The notes: generated from the sequence alone by a model not told the origin. A stretch of DNA of 12,825 nucleotides from Crocinitomicaceae bacterium (GCA_018623405.1 JAAZVO010000052.1:1-12825), one strand, 5' to 3'. Positions 6,029-12,825 are shown, counted from the stretch's first letter. Made by a program: numbers and translations.

Positions 6029-8530
6029 ATGAAAAAGCTTTTCCTTCCTCTTTTTTTATTGCTAATTTCAACTACACTTTTTGGGCAAGGTTCAGGCAAG
6101 ATGCTTGAGTTTAATGGTAGCTCGTCTTACGTGAATTGCGGAAACATAAACTTATCCGGAACGGCTCTTACCCTTCAGGGGTGGGTAAAGTTTAATTCTT
6201 TTAAGGCCACTAGCCCATATATTTCATCATTTATTGGTATTGAAAGTGGGGGCACATCACACGCCCAAATTAGGTTTGGAGATGCCGGTCAATTGGCAGA
6301 AAGAGCTCAATTTGTGCTTTACATAGGTGGCACTCACCAAAAGCTAAACAGCACAACATCTTTAAATGCAAATGAGTGGTATCATATCGCGGGAACGTAT
6401 GATGGAACCACAATGAAAATTTATATTAATGGTGAGTTAGATGTACAAATGTCTGCACCTGGTTCTTTTACAGCAAACACACAGTTTAATATAGGTTATA
6501 ACTACGCAACAAGTAGAATTTTAGATGGTTATATTGATGAGGTTTCTGTTTTTAAAGCAACACTATCACAAACCACGATTAGAAATTGGATGGCGAGAAA
6601 AATAACTTCCTCGCACCCAAACTATTCTTCTTTAGAAGCATATTACCCTTTAAATGAAGGCACAGGAACCTCAACCTCAGACGCTTCTTCAAATGGTCAT
6701 AATGGAACCTTTGTTTCCAACCCACAATGGACCAACTCTGAAATTCCTATTGGTGATGTGGTTTCAAGCGACTTCACTTCTCCATTTTCGTTGATGTTAT
6801 CTCACTCCGATGGAGACACTATTTGGGCAAATAATATAATAGGAAGCCCTGATGCTGCTTTTTTATATCGCGTAAACAATTTGCCACAAGTAAACGGAAC
6901 AATGCCATCCGGTGTTAGCGAGGTTGATACTTCAAGGTACTATGGCTTTTTTGCATTAGGCGGAACCAATAGCACAGCCACCATTAATTATCGTGTAACA
7001 TCTAACAGCAAATTTCAAAATGTAAACAGCTGCATTTTTAATTGGTACCAAAGAGATGGCAATGCAGATTTAACCTGGAGTAATGCAAACGCAAGCTTAT
7101 CGGGTAATTATTACACCAAAACAGGTGTTGGTAATAGCGAGTACATTTTAGGGTTTGGAGCTACCGCCAATATTTACCCTTCTCCCTCACAAACTGTTTG
7201 CTTTGGAGATAGTGTAGTTCTAAATCATGGTTCGTCAGGACTTACCTATACATGGTTAAAAAATGGAGTAGTTATTCCGGGTAAAACATCTACCAAGCTT
7301 GGAGTTAATGAGGCTGGCACCTATCAGTTGGCTTATGCCTTAGGGACTTCATGTTACGATACCACAAATACATTTACACTTACAGTAAACCCCTTACCCA
7401 ATGTGGGTTTTCCGCCACTTACTCCAGTTTGTGAAAGTGTAAACTCGGTAATTATTTCGGGTGGAACCCCTGCAGGTGGTACTTATTCAAGCCCATTTAT
7501 TGGAGGAAACCTATTTATTGTAAATATTGCTGGAGATGGTAATTTTCCAATTACTTATTCCTATACAGATGCTAATGGCTGCAGGGCAGATACAGTTCAA
7601 TTCTTAAAAATAAAACCTGTTCCTAATGTAAACCTTCCTTCATTTAATACCATTTGTGAAAATGATGCACCTGTTGTTTTTTCAACTGGCACACCCGCAG
7701 GTGGAACCTACACCATAAATGGGCAAACGGCTACACAGGCAGACCCTGCAACTTTAGGCACGGGGTTATTTAAAGTAAAGTATTCAGTACTAGATACTAA
7801 CGGCTGCGCAGGTGCCGACTCTAGCGGTTTAATTATTAGAAGCCTACCAACTGTTAATTTAAATATTCCGGATACCATGCTTTGCGAAAGCTTTACACCA
7901 ATTACAATTAAAGGAGAAAGTCCATCAGGTGGTGTTTTTAATGGAAATGGAGTTACCGGTAAGTTTTTTGACCCAAGCGTGGGGTCGGGATTTCATAAGG
8001 TTACTTATAATTATACTGACCCCGCTTCGGGGTGTGCCAACACAGCAGAAGATTCTATTGAGGTTTTTCCTACTCCTGCTAAGCCACAATTAACCATTGT
8101 AAACGATTCGTTAAAAGCCACTCCAGCTTTCAAATATTATTGGTACACCATAAATCACGACCCACTTTCAAAAACAGGAAGAACTATTTACCCTGACTCT
8201 ACAGGGTATTATTACGTGGTGGTAGAAAATAATTATGGTTGCCAATCTGAGGCATCAGGAATTTTGCTTTGGGAAAAACCTGTAATTATCGACCCAGGGA
8301 GTGTTGTTGAACTTGGTTCAGCTAATCCACTTAAAGTTTATCCAAATCCATCAAGCGGAATAATAAATATAATCGGATTTGAAATAGGAAAACCTATTTG
8401 TATTTTTGATACTCAAGGGAGGGTTGTTTTTAACCAAACTCCAACAAAAAATCAAATAGAGGTAGATTTAAAAACCGGTGTTTATATTGTGCAATCAGGG
8501 CCTTTTATTAAAAAAGTAATTATCCAATAA
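6029..8530 (+). CDS. Large secreted LamG and Ig-like repeat protein with T9SS sorting tail
   Basis: 833 residues. Signal peptide 1-20 (LLLISTTLFGQ). Residues about 24-185 are a laminin-G/concanavalin-like jelly roll (EFNGSSSYV, LQGWVKF, WYHIAGTYDG, IYINGE, DGYIDEVSVF), followed by AYYPLNEG at 204-211. Residues about 240-380 are a beta-rich region I do not recognise. An Ig-like domain spans about 383-454 (CFGDSVVL, YTWLKNG). Three tandem repeats of 75-76 residues follow at about 455-529, 530-604 and 605-680, each with an LPxV/VPxV opening, a CE-type cysteine, TPAGGTY/SPSGGVF, and a TD-x-x-GC-type close. After a further beta region, residues from about 765 form a T9SS sorting domain (KVYPNPSSG to VIIQ). 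No catalytic motif is visible; a carbohydrate-binding or adhesive surface protein is most likely. The divergent neighbour is another T9SS cargo. Confidence 0.9.
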   Translation: MKKLFLPLFLLLISTTLFGQGSGKMLEFNGSSSYVNCGNINLSGTALTLQGWVKFNSFKATSPYISSFIGIESGGTSHAQIRFGDAGQLAERAQFVLYIGGTHQKLNSTTSLNANEWYHIAGTYDGTTMKIYINGELDVQMSAPGSFTANTQFNIGYNYATSRILDGYIDEVSVFKATLSQTTIRNWMARKITSSHPNYSSLEAYYPLNEGTGTSTSDASSNGHNGTFVSNPQWTNSEIPIGDVVSSDFTSPFSLMLSHSDGDTIWANNIIGSPDAAFLYRVNNLPQVNGTMPSGVSEVDTSRYYGFFALGGTNSTATINYRVTSNSKFQNVNSCIFNWYQRDGNADLTWSNANASLSGNYYTKTGVGNSEYILGFGATANIYPSPSQTVCFGDSVVLNHGSSGLTYTWLKNGVVIPGKTSTKLGVNEAGTYQLAYALGTSCYDTTNTFTLTVNPLPNVGFPPLTPVCESVNSVIISGGTPAGGTYSSPFIGGNLFIVNIAGDGNFPITYSYTDANGCRADTVQFLKIKPVPNVNLPSFNTICENDAPVVFSTGTPAGGTYTINGQTATQADPATLGTGLFKVKYSVLDTNGCAGADSSGLIIRSLPTVNLNIPDTMLCESFTPITIKGESPSGGVFNGNGVTGKFFDPSVGSGFHKVTYNYTDPASGCANTAEDSIEVFPTPAKPQLTIVNDSLKATPAFKYYWYTINHDPLSKTGRTIYPDSTGYYYVVVENNYGCQSEASGILLWEKPVIIDPGSVVELGSANPLKVYPNPSSGIINIIGFEIGKPICIFDTQGRVVFNQTPTKNQIEVDLKTGVYIVQSGPFIKKVIIQ
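7391..8068 (+). repeat. Three tandem 75-76-codon Ig-like repeats inside the LamG protein
   Basis: Units begin near 7391, 7616 and 7841. Each encodes a proline-rich opening (LPNV, VPNV, LPTV), an early cysteine followed by E, a PxGG(T/V) turn and a late glycine-cysteine. The repeats are diverged at DNA level, so they are protein-domain repeats rather than recent duplications. Confidence 0.75.
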
Positions 8531-9199
8531 TTACTCAAACCAAACTGCAACTTCTGACAATTCCTTTCTTTTTAGGTTAGGTACTTTAACGTCTTTTTCA
8601 GGGTAGCCAACAGGAATCAACAAAAAAGGCTTTTCGTTTTTTGGCCGGTTTAATATTTCTGTTAAAAAATTTAGTGGGCCAGGAGTATGAGTTAACGCAA
8701 CTAAACCCGCATTGTGTATGGCGGTTAATAATACTCCACAGGCTAAACCAACAGACTCGTTTACGTAATAATGCAAATCTTTTTCGCCATATTTTATTCC
8801 ATAAGATTGTTTAAATACAATAATTAACCAAGGAGCAATTTCTATAAAAGGTTTAATATGGTTGGTGTCAAACTTTTCAAGGTCTTTAAGCCAATCATCA
8901 CTCATACGACCATGGTAATTTTCGTATTCTTCTTTTTCAGCAGCTTTTCTTATTTCAGATTTAATTTTTGGGGTGCTCACAGCACAAAATGTCCAAGGTT
9001 GTTTATGTGCTCCCGATGGCGCAGTTGAGGCTGTTTTAATGATGTTAGAAATCACCTCTTTTGCTACAGGTTGGTTAGAGAAAGCCCTAATAGACCTACG
9101 TTGGTTCAAAAAATTGAAAAAAGCCTCACTTCTATTTAGGGATTCTTCTTTATTAAAGTTTTGAGGTATATAATTAACAAAACCACTTTCTTGCGCCAT
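8531..9199 (-). CDS. Nitroreductase-fold FMN enzyme, iodotyrosine deiodinase (halotyrosine dehalogenase) type
   Basis: 222 residues, with no signal peptide. The flavin-binding start RRSIRAFSNQPV (34-45) and TAPSGAHKQPWTF (59-71) are typical of the iodotyrosine deiodinase branch of nitroreductases. The substrate lid is intact: E91 and Y95 in EEYENYHGRM and K116 in TNHIKPF, the glutamate-tyrosine-lysine set that grips the zwitterion of halotyrosines in characterised members. The FKQSYG, HYYVNESVGLACG, LTHTPGPLNFL, NRPKNEKPF and PVGYP stretches also match. By family it uses FMN and a reductant to remove iodide, bromide or chloride from tyrosine; in a bacterium the natural substrate is uncertain. 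The gene is divergent from purN and its stop abuts the stop of the LamG protein gene with no spacer. Confident on subfamily. Confidence 0.9.
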   Translation of the reverse strand: MAQESGFVNYIPQNFNKEESLNRSEAFFNFLNQRRSIRAFSNQPVAKEVISNIIKTASTAPSGAHKQPWTFCAVSTPKIKSEIRKAAEKEEYENYHGRMSDDWLKDLEKFDTNHIKPFIEIAPWLIIVFKQSYGIKYGEKDLHYYVNESVGLACGVLLTAIHNAGLVALTHTPGPLNFLTEILNRPKNEKPFLLIPVGYPEKDVKVPNLKRKELSEVAVWFE

Positions 9200-9227
9200 A
9201 AAACAAATCTTTTGGGTTATTTTTAAT

Positions 9228-9236
9228 GCAAATTAC
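9228..9236 (-). promoter_or_regulatory. Weak -7-like element before the nitroreductase gene
   Basis: On the minus strand GTAATTTGC is a one-base-short variant of TAnnTTTGC, ending 28 bases before the nitroreductase ATG. It overlaps the alternative upstream start of purN at 9226. Confidence 0.25.
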
Positions 9237-9240
9237 AAAA

Positions 9241-9810
9241 ATGAAACGCATAGCCATTTTCGCCTCAGGTTCAGGAACAAATGCAGAAGCAATTATGAAG
9301 CACTTTGAAGGCTCTAATTTGGCAAAGGTTTGCTTACTGGTTTCAAATAAAGCAGATGCCTATGCTTTAAAAAGGGCGGCACAATTTAAAGTACCCACTT
9401 TTACTGTTCACCAAAAAGAAGATTTTGCCTCAAGGCAGTTTGTAAAGTTTTTAAAAAAGGCGTACAAAATTGATTTAATCATTTTGGCGGGTTATTTATG
9501 GTTAATTCCAAAAGAACTCATTTTAGAGTATCCTAACAAAATAGTGAATATTCACCCGGCTCTTTTACCTGATTATGGAGGAAAAGGAATGTATGGAGAC
9601 AGGGTTCATGAAGCGGTGGTGGCCAATAAAGAAAAGGAAAGCGGCATTACGATTCATTATGTTAACGAAAACTACGACGAAGGACATACCATTTATCAAG
9701 AGAGCTTTAAGCTAAAAAAAGATGAAACCCCAGAGACTTTAGCTAGTAAAATTCATGAGCTAGAGCATAAAATTTATCCTCATGTAATTGAGCAATTAAT
9801 TCGCGGTTAA
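9241..9810 (+). CDS. purN: Phosphoribosylglycinamide formyltransferase (GAR transformylase)
   Basis: 189 residues from the ATG at 9241; an upstream in-frame ATG at 9226 would add only MQITK ahead of the conserved KRIAIFASGSGTN opening, so the later start is preferred. The enzyme transfers a formyl group from 10-formyltetrahydrofolate to glycinamide ribonucleotide, the third step of purine synthesis, in the cytoplasm. The phosphate loop SGSGTN is at 9-14. The catalytic set is present: N103 and H105 in VNIHPALLPDYGG, and D146 in NYDEGHTIY. The length fits the family. It is not in a purine operon here: the upstream neighbour is divergent and the downstream marC-family gene has its own promoter element. 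Confidence 0.95.
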   Translation: MKRIAIFASGSGTNAEAIMKHFEGSNLAKVCLLVSNKADAYALKRAAQFKVPTFTVHQKEDFASRQFVKFLKKAYKIDLIILAGYLWLIPKELILEYPNKIVNIHPALLPDYGGKGMYGDRVHEAVVANKEKESGITIHYVNENYDEGHTIYQESFKLKKDETPETLASKIHELEHKIYPHVIEQLIRG

Positions 9811-9825
9811 CGTAAAGAATAACAG

Positions 9826-9834
9826 TACTTTTGC
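9826..9834 (+). promoter_or_regulatory. Bacteroidota -7 promoter element for the MarC-family gene
   Basis: TACTTTTGC is a full match to TAnnTTTGC and ends 12 bases before the GTG start at 9847, predicting a leader of only a few bases. No clear -33 TTTG box is visible at the expected spacing. Confidence 0.55.
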
Positions 9835-9846
9835 AAAAAATTTGAA

Positions 9847-10488
9847 GTGCAAGAGTACCTAACCTTTTTCTTAGTTTCCATAACCTCTTTTTTTACCCTC
9901 ATAAACCCATTAAGCATTATGCCTGTGTTTATGACCATGACTGGAAACTTAACTGTAAAACAGCGAAACACAACTGCTGTAAAAGCGGTTTTGGTAGCCT
10001 ATTTTACTTTATTGGCTTTTGCGTTTTCAGGCCAAATATTATTTCAGTTTTTTGGAATTTCAGTAAACAGTTTCCGCGTAGTTGGTGGAATAATCTTCTT
10101 TTTAATGGGTCAAGACATGCTTCAGGCTAGGCTCACCAAAGTAAAAATTGATAAAGATGCTGTTAAAGAATACGTTACAGATATTTCCATTACCCCTTTA
10201 GCAATTCCAATGATTTGTGGCCCTGGAGCAATCACAAACTCTATAGTTTTAATGGAAGATGCCAACCCTTGGGAGTTAAAAGGAGTTTTGGTAATTTCAA
10301 TATTAGTAGTATTACTCACTACTTTTTTGGTGCTTAGAAGCTCCTCAGTAATTATGAAGTTTTTAGGCGCAACCGGCAATAAAATTATGATGAGGTTGAT
10401 GGGGTTAATAGTTATGGTTATTGCTGTTGAGTTTTTCTTCAGCGGATTAACTCCCATTCTACAAGGCATTTTCAACATTCAGCCTTAA
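9847..10488 (+). CDS. MarC-family (UPF0056) integral membrane protein
   Basis: 213 residues beginning at a GTG codon. Six membrane segments fall near 5-27, 45-67, 73-92, 117-137, 145-164 and 184-206. The family signatures are clear: TLINPLSIMPVF (17-28), RVVGGIIFFLMGQDML (77-92) and ITPLAIPMICGPGAIT (115-130), with the second NP-like half-repeat typical of this duplicated fold. Proteins of this family lie in the inner membrane; transport of amino acids or other small solutes has been proposed for some, and the name's link to multiple antibiotic resistance was not upheld for E. coli MarC. The gene starts 36 bases after purN on the same strand but behind its own promoter element, so it may be expressed separately. 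Substrate unknown. Confidence 0.92.
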   Translation: MQEYLTFFLVSITSFFTLINPLSIMPVFMTMTGNLTVKQRNTTAVKAVLVAYFTLLAFAFSGQILFQFFGISVNSFRVVGGIIFFLMGQDMLQARLTKVKIDKDAVKEYVTDISITPLAIPMICGPGAITNSIVLMEDANPWELKGVLVISILVVLLTTFLVLRSSSVIMKFLGATGNKIMMRLMGLIVMVIAVEFFFSGLTPILQGIFNIQP

Positions 10489-10527
10489 GGTCACTAACTT
10501 TTTATTATTGAAAAGTTCTGCATCCAC

Positions 10528-10542
10528 AACCCTGCAAGGGTT
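10528..10542. repeat. Small perfect inverted repeat upstream of the secreted-protein gene
   Basis: AACCCT-GCA-AGGGTT, six-base arms and a three-base loop, 11 bases upstream of the -7 element at 10554. It could be a weak terminator for the MarC-family gene (a TTTCT run follows) or an operator overlapping the -33 position. Neither reading is proven. Confidence 0.35.
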
Positions 10543-10553
10543 TCTATTCGGGT

Positions 10554-10561
10554 TAGTTTTG
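10554..10561 (+). promoter_or_regulatory. Bacteroidota -7 promoter element implying a leaderless transcript
   Basis: TAGTTTTG is a full match to TAnnTTTG and ends only four bases before the ATG at 10566. With the usual distance from this element to the transcription start, RNA would begin at or next to the A of the start codon. Confidence 0.45.
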
Positions 10562-10565
10562 ACTT

Positions 10566-11426
10566 ATGCGAAAAATCCTGCTATTTGTTTGTCTTTTTAC
10601 CTCCTTTATTGGGTTTGCTCAAGATAATACCATAGGCGAAAAGGAAGAACCGAGAAGAGACACACTTTTTTATCCTGACATTAATTCAAGACTTTTAATA
10701 ATTCCTTTTGAGCCAAAACTGTATAGGGGAGAGATTGATAAGGACATAGGTGAATATAACGGCTTAAATTTTCAGGAGCTTAGAGGATATTACCGATTAG
10801 GGTTAGACAATGCCTTATACCTTGCAGCAAAAGATAATTATGATGTGGTGCGCTTTCATGCAGATGATGCAGACATCAACAAAGACCTCTATTTTGTTTA
10901 CCGCTCAACGGGCTATGCCAACAGAATTGTACCTAAAGAAGATGAGGAAGAAGAAAAAAAAGTGATGAAGGCCTACAATAAAATGGTTTCGAAAATTAAA
11001 AAGGAAGATGAAGCCCCACCACCCGGCACTAGAATGGAGCAAGGCCAAATTCAAAATGTTCCTGATAAGAACGACAAGTTTATGGCAAGAACCATAGTAA
11101 ACGAAAACGTGCTTGATTACTGCGAAGAAAAATACATGGCAGGCTTGTTTCTTTTTATCAATCAATTAGATGTGGTTAATGCCCCCGGGGTAGATTGGAC
11201 CCAATTTGCCCATGATGATTATCCAAGAATGATTAGAGTGCATTACACCATATTTAGTAAAGATGAAGTAGAAATTCATAGTGGTGTGGCGGTTGAGTAT
11301 TTTTCATCTCAAACAAAAGATATCAGAGAAATTATTGCCAATCACTTTACCAAGGTGGCAGAACAAGTCATTAAAAAAGTGCCTATTTTAGTAGTTCAAC
11401 AACCTGAGGAACTACTAACCGATTAA
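10566..11426 (+). CDS. Secreted protein of unknown function, coupled to an antiporter
   Basis: 286 residues with a clear signal peptide (1-19, SFIGFAQ) and no lipobox or T9SS tail, so probably periplasmic. I do not recognise a family. Residues 40-115 are a mixed region with RLLIIPFEPKLYRGEIDKDI and tyrosine-rich stretches. Residues 124-150 are a highly charged Glu/Lys linker, helped by an eight-A run in the DNA. PPPGTRMEQGQ follows, then a second domain (172-280) with VHYTIFSKDEVEIHSG strands and a closing helix EIIANHFTKVAEQVIKK. No catalytic signature is visible; the only cysteines are C9, in the signal peptide, and C186. The antiporter gene starts one base after this stop, so the two are translationally coupled, which suggests a shared role at the inner membrane. 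Confidence 0.85.
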   Translation: MRKILLFVCLFTSFIGFAQDNTIGEKEEPRRDTLFYPDINSRLLIIPFEPKLYRGEIDKDIGEYNGLNFQELRGYYRLGLDNALYLAAKDNYDVVRFHADDADINKDLYFVYRSTGYANRIVPKEDEEEEKKVMKAYNKMVSKIKKEDEAPPPGTRMEQGQIQNVPDKNDKFMARTIVNENVLDYCEEKYMAGLFLFINQLDVVNAPGVDWTQFAHDDYPRMIRVHYTIFSKDEVEIHSGVAVEYFSSQTKDIREIIANHFTKVAEQVIKKVPILVVQQPEELLTD

Positions 11427-11427
11427 C

Positions 11428-12690
11428 TTGATTTTAGCAGAAATAAACCCATATTTTGTAGTAATTGGCTTTTCACTAGCCATTATTGTATCGTACCTTT
11501 TTAATATTCTGGCAAAGCGCACGAATATTCCATCGGTGTTATTACTTATCGTTAGTGGTATAATTGTTCACCAAGCGTTTGTGTTTTTTGATGTAAGAAC
11601 CTTAAACCTATTCCCAATCCTCGAAATACTTGGAATTATAGGTTTAATAATGATTGTTTTAGAGGCAGCCTTAGACCTTGAACTCAAAAAAGAAAAGTGG
11701 CCAATTATCTGGAAGTCTTTTTCTACGGCTTTTTTGGGTTTGGGCTTTTGTATTCTACTTATAGGAATACTGATTGAGGCCTTTTTTGGCTTTGGTTTCA
11801 AAGTTTCTGTGTTGTATGCTATTCCTTTATCTATAATTTCTTCTGCCATTGTTATTCCTAGCGTTGTTAACCTAGATGCTTACAAACACGAATTTTTAGT
11901 TTACGAAAGCACCTTCTCAGATATATTGGGAATAATGGCATTTTATTTCCTATTGGGCGATATGGAATCAAAAGGTAATGAAAGCTTTTTTTCTGCAGCT
12001 TTCTTTAATATTTGTATTACCATTTTCATCTCTTTTGTGGCAAGTTATTTATTGATTTTACTGTTCCAAAAAATCAAAACCAAAACCAAACTTTTCCTGC
12101 TTATTTCTGTGCTTATTTTGCTCTATTCACTAGCAAAGCTCATGCACCTTTCTTCTCTACTTATTGTGTTGGTTTTTGGGTTAATTTTAAATAACCACAA
12201 GCTTTTCTTTTTTGGAAAACTAAAAAAGTTTTTAGATGAAGAATCCATTAAAGATAAGTTGCAAAGCTTCAAACTAGTAACCCTTGAGTCTGCATTTGTG
12301 GTGCGGACATTTTTCTTTTTGCTTTTCGGAATGACCATAGAGCTCGGCTCATTGGTTGATCTTACGGTATTTTTTGTAAGCCTTGTAATTGTGGCAATAA
12401 TTTTTGGAACAAGGTTGTTGAGTTTAAGGTCTATTTTAGGTAAAAATGTAAAAACATTTACCTCAATTGCTCCTAGAGGGTTAATTACAATTTTGTTGTT
12501 TTTTAGTATTCCAAAGGTGTTTCAGCAAGCAGAGTTTAGTTCAGGAATTTTACTCTATGTAATAATGTTCTCTGCTGTTTTAATGACAATTGGCCTTATT
12601 CAGGACTCAAAGGAAAAAACCTTACCGGTACCCGAAGAGGCCTCAAAAGATGAGGTACAAAAAATGCTAGATGAAATGTTGGGAGATTAA
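11428..12690 (+). CDS. Cation:proton antiporter, CPA/NhaP-like, with TTG start
   Basis: 420 residues, strongly hydrophobic through about residue 393 with some eleven to thirteen membrane segments, then a short charged tail (394-420, PVPEEASKDEV, MLDEMLGD). There is no TrkA-N or other cytosolic regulatory domain. The pattern fits monovalent cation/proton antiporters: ILAKRTNIPSVLLLIVSGI (27-45), EAALDLELK (79-87), the ion-site helix YESTFSDILGI (159-169), FLLFGMTIE (297-305) and IAPRGLITILL (347-357). In the ion-site helix the usual Asn-Asp (CPA1) or Asp-Asp (CPA2) pair is S164-D165. The start is TTG at 11428: the frame has a stop at 11416-11418 and no ATG until codon 75, well past the first helix. 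One base separates it from the preceding stop. It probably exchanges Na+ or K+ for H+ at the inner membrane; ion choice is not determinable. Confidence 0.88.
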   Translation: MILAEINPYFVVIGFSLAIIVSYLFNILAKRTNIPSVLLLIVSGIIVHQAFVFFDVRTLNLFPILEILGIIGLIMIVLEAALDLELKKEKWPIIWKSFSTAFLGLGFCILLIGILIEAFFGFGFKVSVLYAIPLSIISSAIVIPSVVNLDAYKHEFLVYESTFSDILGIMAFYFLLGDMESKGNESFFSAAFFNICITIFISFVASYLLILLFQKIKTKTKLFLLISVLILLYSLAKLMHLSSLLIVLVFGLILNNHKLFFFGKLKKFLDEESIKDKLQSFKLVTLESAFVVRTFFFLLFGMTIELGSLVDLTVFFVSLVIVAIIFGTRLLSLRSILGKNVKTFTSIAPRGLITILLFFSIPKVFQQAEFSSGILLYVIMFSAVLMTIGLIQDSKEKTLPVPEEASKDEVQKMLDEMLGD

Positions 12691-12825
12691 TCTTCAATTT
12701 TTAGCTCCGAGGCATACTCATAACCAATATTAAATAACTCATCAGCCTTAGAGCCATCTAAAATGTCATACTTTCTTAACCCCTCCGGTTCAATTACATA
12801 ATTACACTTAAGCTTATTTATTTCA
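12687..12825 (-). CDS. C-terminal fragment of a probable patatin-like phospholipase
   Basis: Only the last 45 codons are in the window; the gene enters from the right edge. The visible protein reads NYVIEPEGLRKYDILDG, then KADELFNIGYEYASELKIED and stop at 12689-12687. The order of an IEP segment, a short loop and an E-L-F-x-I-G-Y-x-x-A helix matches the end of patatin-family phospholipases (RssA-like), where IePdl and eeLieaGy are typical. The catalytic serine and aspartate would lie outside the window, so activity cannot be judged. The gene is convergent with the antiporter and overlaps its end by four bases. Confidence 0.5.
   Translation of the reverse strand, partial: EINKLKCNYVIEPEGLRKYDILDGSKADELFNIGYEYASELKIED

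Noticed and set aside
7391..8068. Tandem repeats as a CRISPR-like or recent DNA duplication
   Set aside because: The units are about 225 bases, diverged at DNA level and in frame; they are Ig-like protein domains.
10122..10478. Open frame of 118 codons on the minus strand within the MarC-family gene
   Set aside because: It is fully antisense to a gene with clear family motifs and resembles a shadow frame with low-complexity Ile/Thr content and no motifs of its own.
9847..10488. MarC-family gene as an antibiotic-resistance determinant
   Set aside because: The family name is historical; sequence supports only a six-helix membrane transporter-like protein.
10947..10962. Eight-A run in the secreted-protein gene as a frameshift site or sequencing error
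   Set aside because: The frame continues intact on both sides with consistent amino-acid use, and no alternative overlapping product of note appears.
1..12825. Defence island, phage or mobile element content
   Set aside because: No transposase, integrase, restriction, toxin-antitoxin or phage genes and no terminal repeats or tRNA genes are visible; all genes are ordinary envelope, transport or metabolic types.

Overview
The window looks like a chromosomal segment of a Bacteroidota bacterium, most likely of the Flavobacteriales/Cryomorphaceae-Schleiferiaceae type; the rank below phylum is inference. The evidence is low-GC coding DNA, two proteins with type IX secretion (T9SS) C-terminal sorting domains, a carboxypeptidase-regulatory-domain TonB receptor, cysteine-rich lipoproteins, start regions without clear Shine-Dalgarno sites, and promoter elements of the Bacteroidota TAnnTTTG(C) type. 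Almost every base is coding, and no gene-free stretch exceeds 100 bases. I see no tRNA, rRNA, CRISPR array, insertion sequence or defence system.

Layout. 1-2007 (minus): a TonB-dependent outer-membrane receptor running off the left edge, preceded by a palindrome with DtxR/MntR-like half-sites that brackets its promoter. 2095-4217 (minus): a tight three-gene cluster made of a DUF4287/DUF5655 protein, a secreted sorbosone/glucose-dehydrogenase-like beta-propeller and a four-helix membrane protein. 4279-4719 (plus): a small PKD-like lipoprotein. 4705-5961 (minus) and 6029-8530 (plus): a divergent pair of T9SS cargo proteins, one an SGNH-type hydrolase with a PKD domain, the other a LamG plus tandem Ig-like repeat protein. 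8531-9199 (minus): an iodotyrosine-deiodinase-like nitroreductase, divergent from purN (9241-9810, plus). purN is followed by a MarC-family membrane protein (9847-10488) with its own promoter element. 10566-12690 (plus): a two-gene unit of a secreted protein of unknown function and a CPA-type cation/proton antiporter that starts with TTG one base after the first gene's stop. 12687-12825 (minus): the C-terminal end of a probable patatin-like phospholipase running off the right edge.

Together the genes read as envelope and transport functions (metal or organometal uptake, secreted adhesins and hydrolases, ion homeostasis) mixed with housekeeping (purine synthesis). The most notable features are the metal-regulator-like operator in front of the TonB receptor, the plug CxxC/His-His motif in that receptor, the intact halotyrosine-dehalogenase triad in the nitroreductase, the near-leaderless promoters of two plus-strand genes, and the fact that all three convergent gene pairs abut or overlap at their stop codons. 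I found no clearly new multi-gene system; the best candidates for undescribed biology are the secreted-protein/antiporter pair and the three-gene dehydrogenase cluster.
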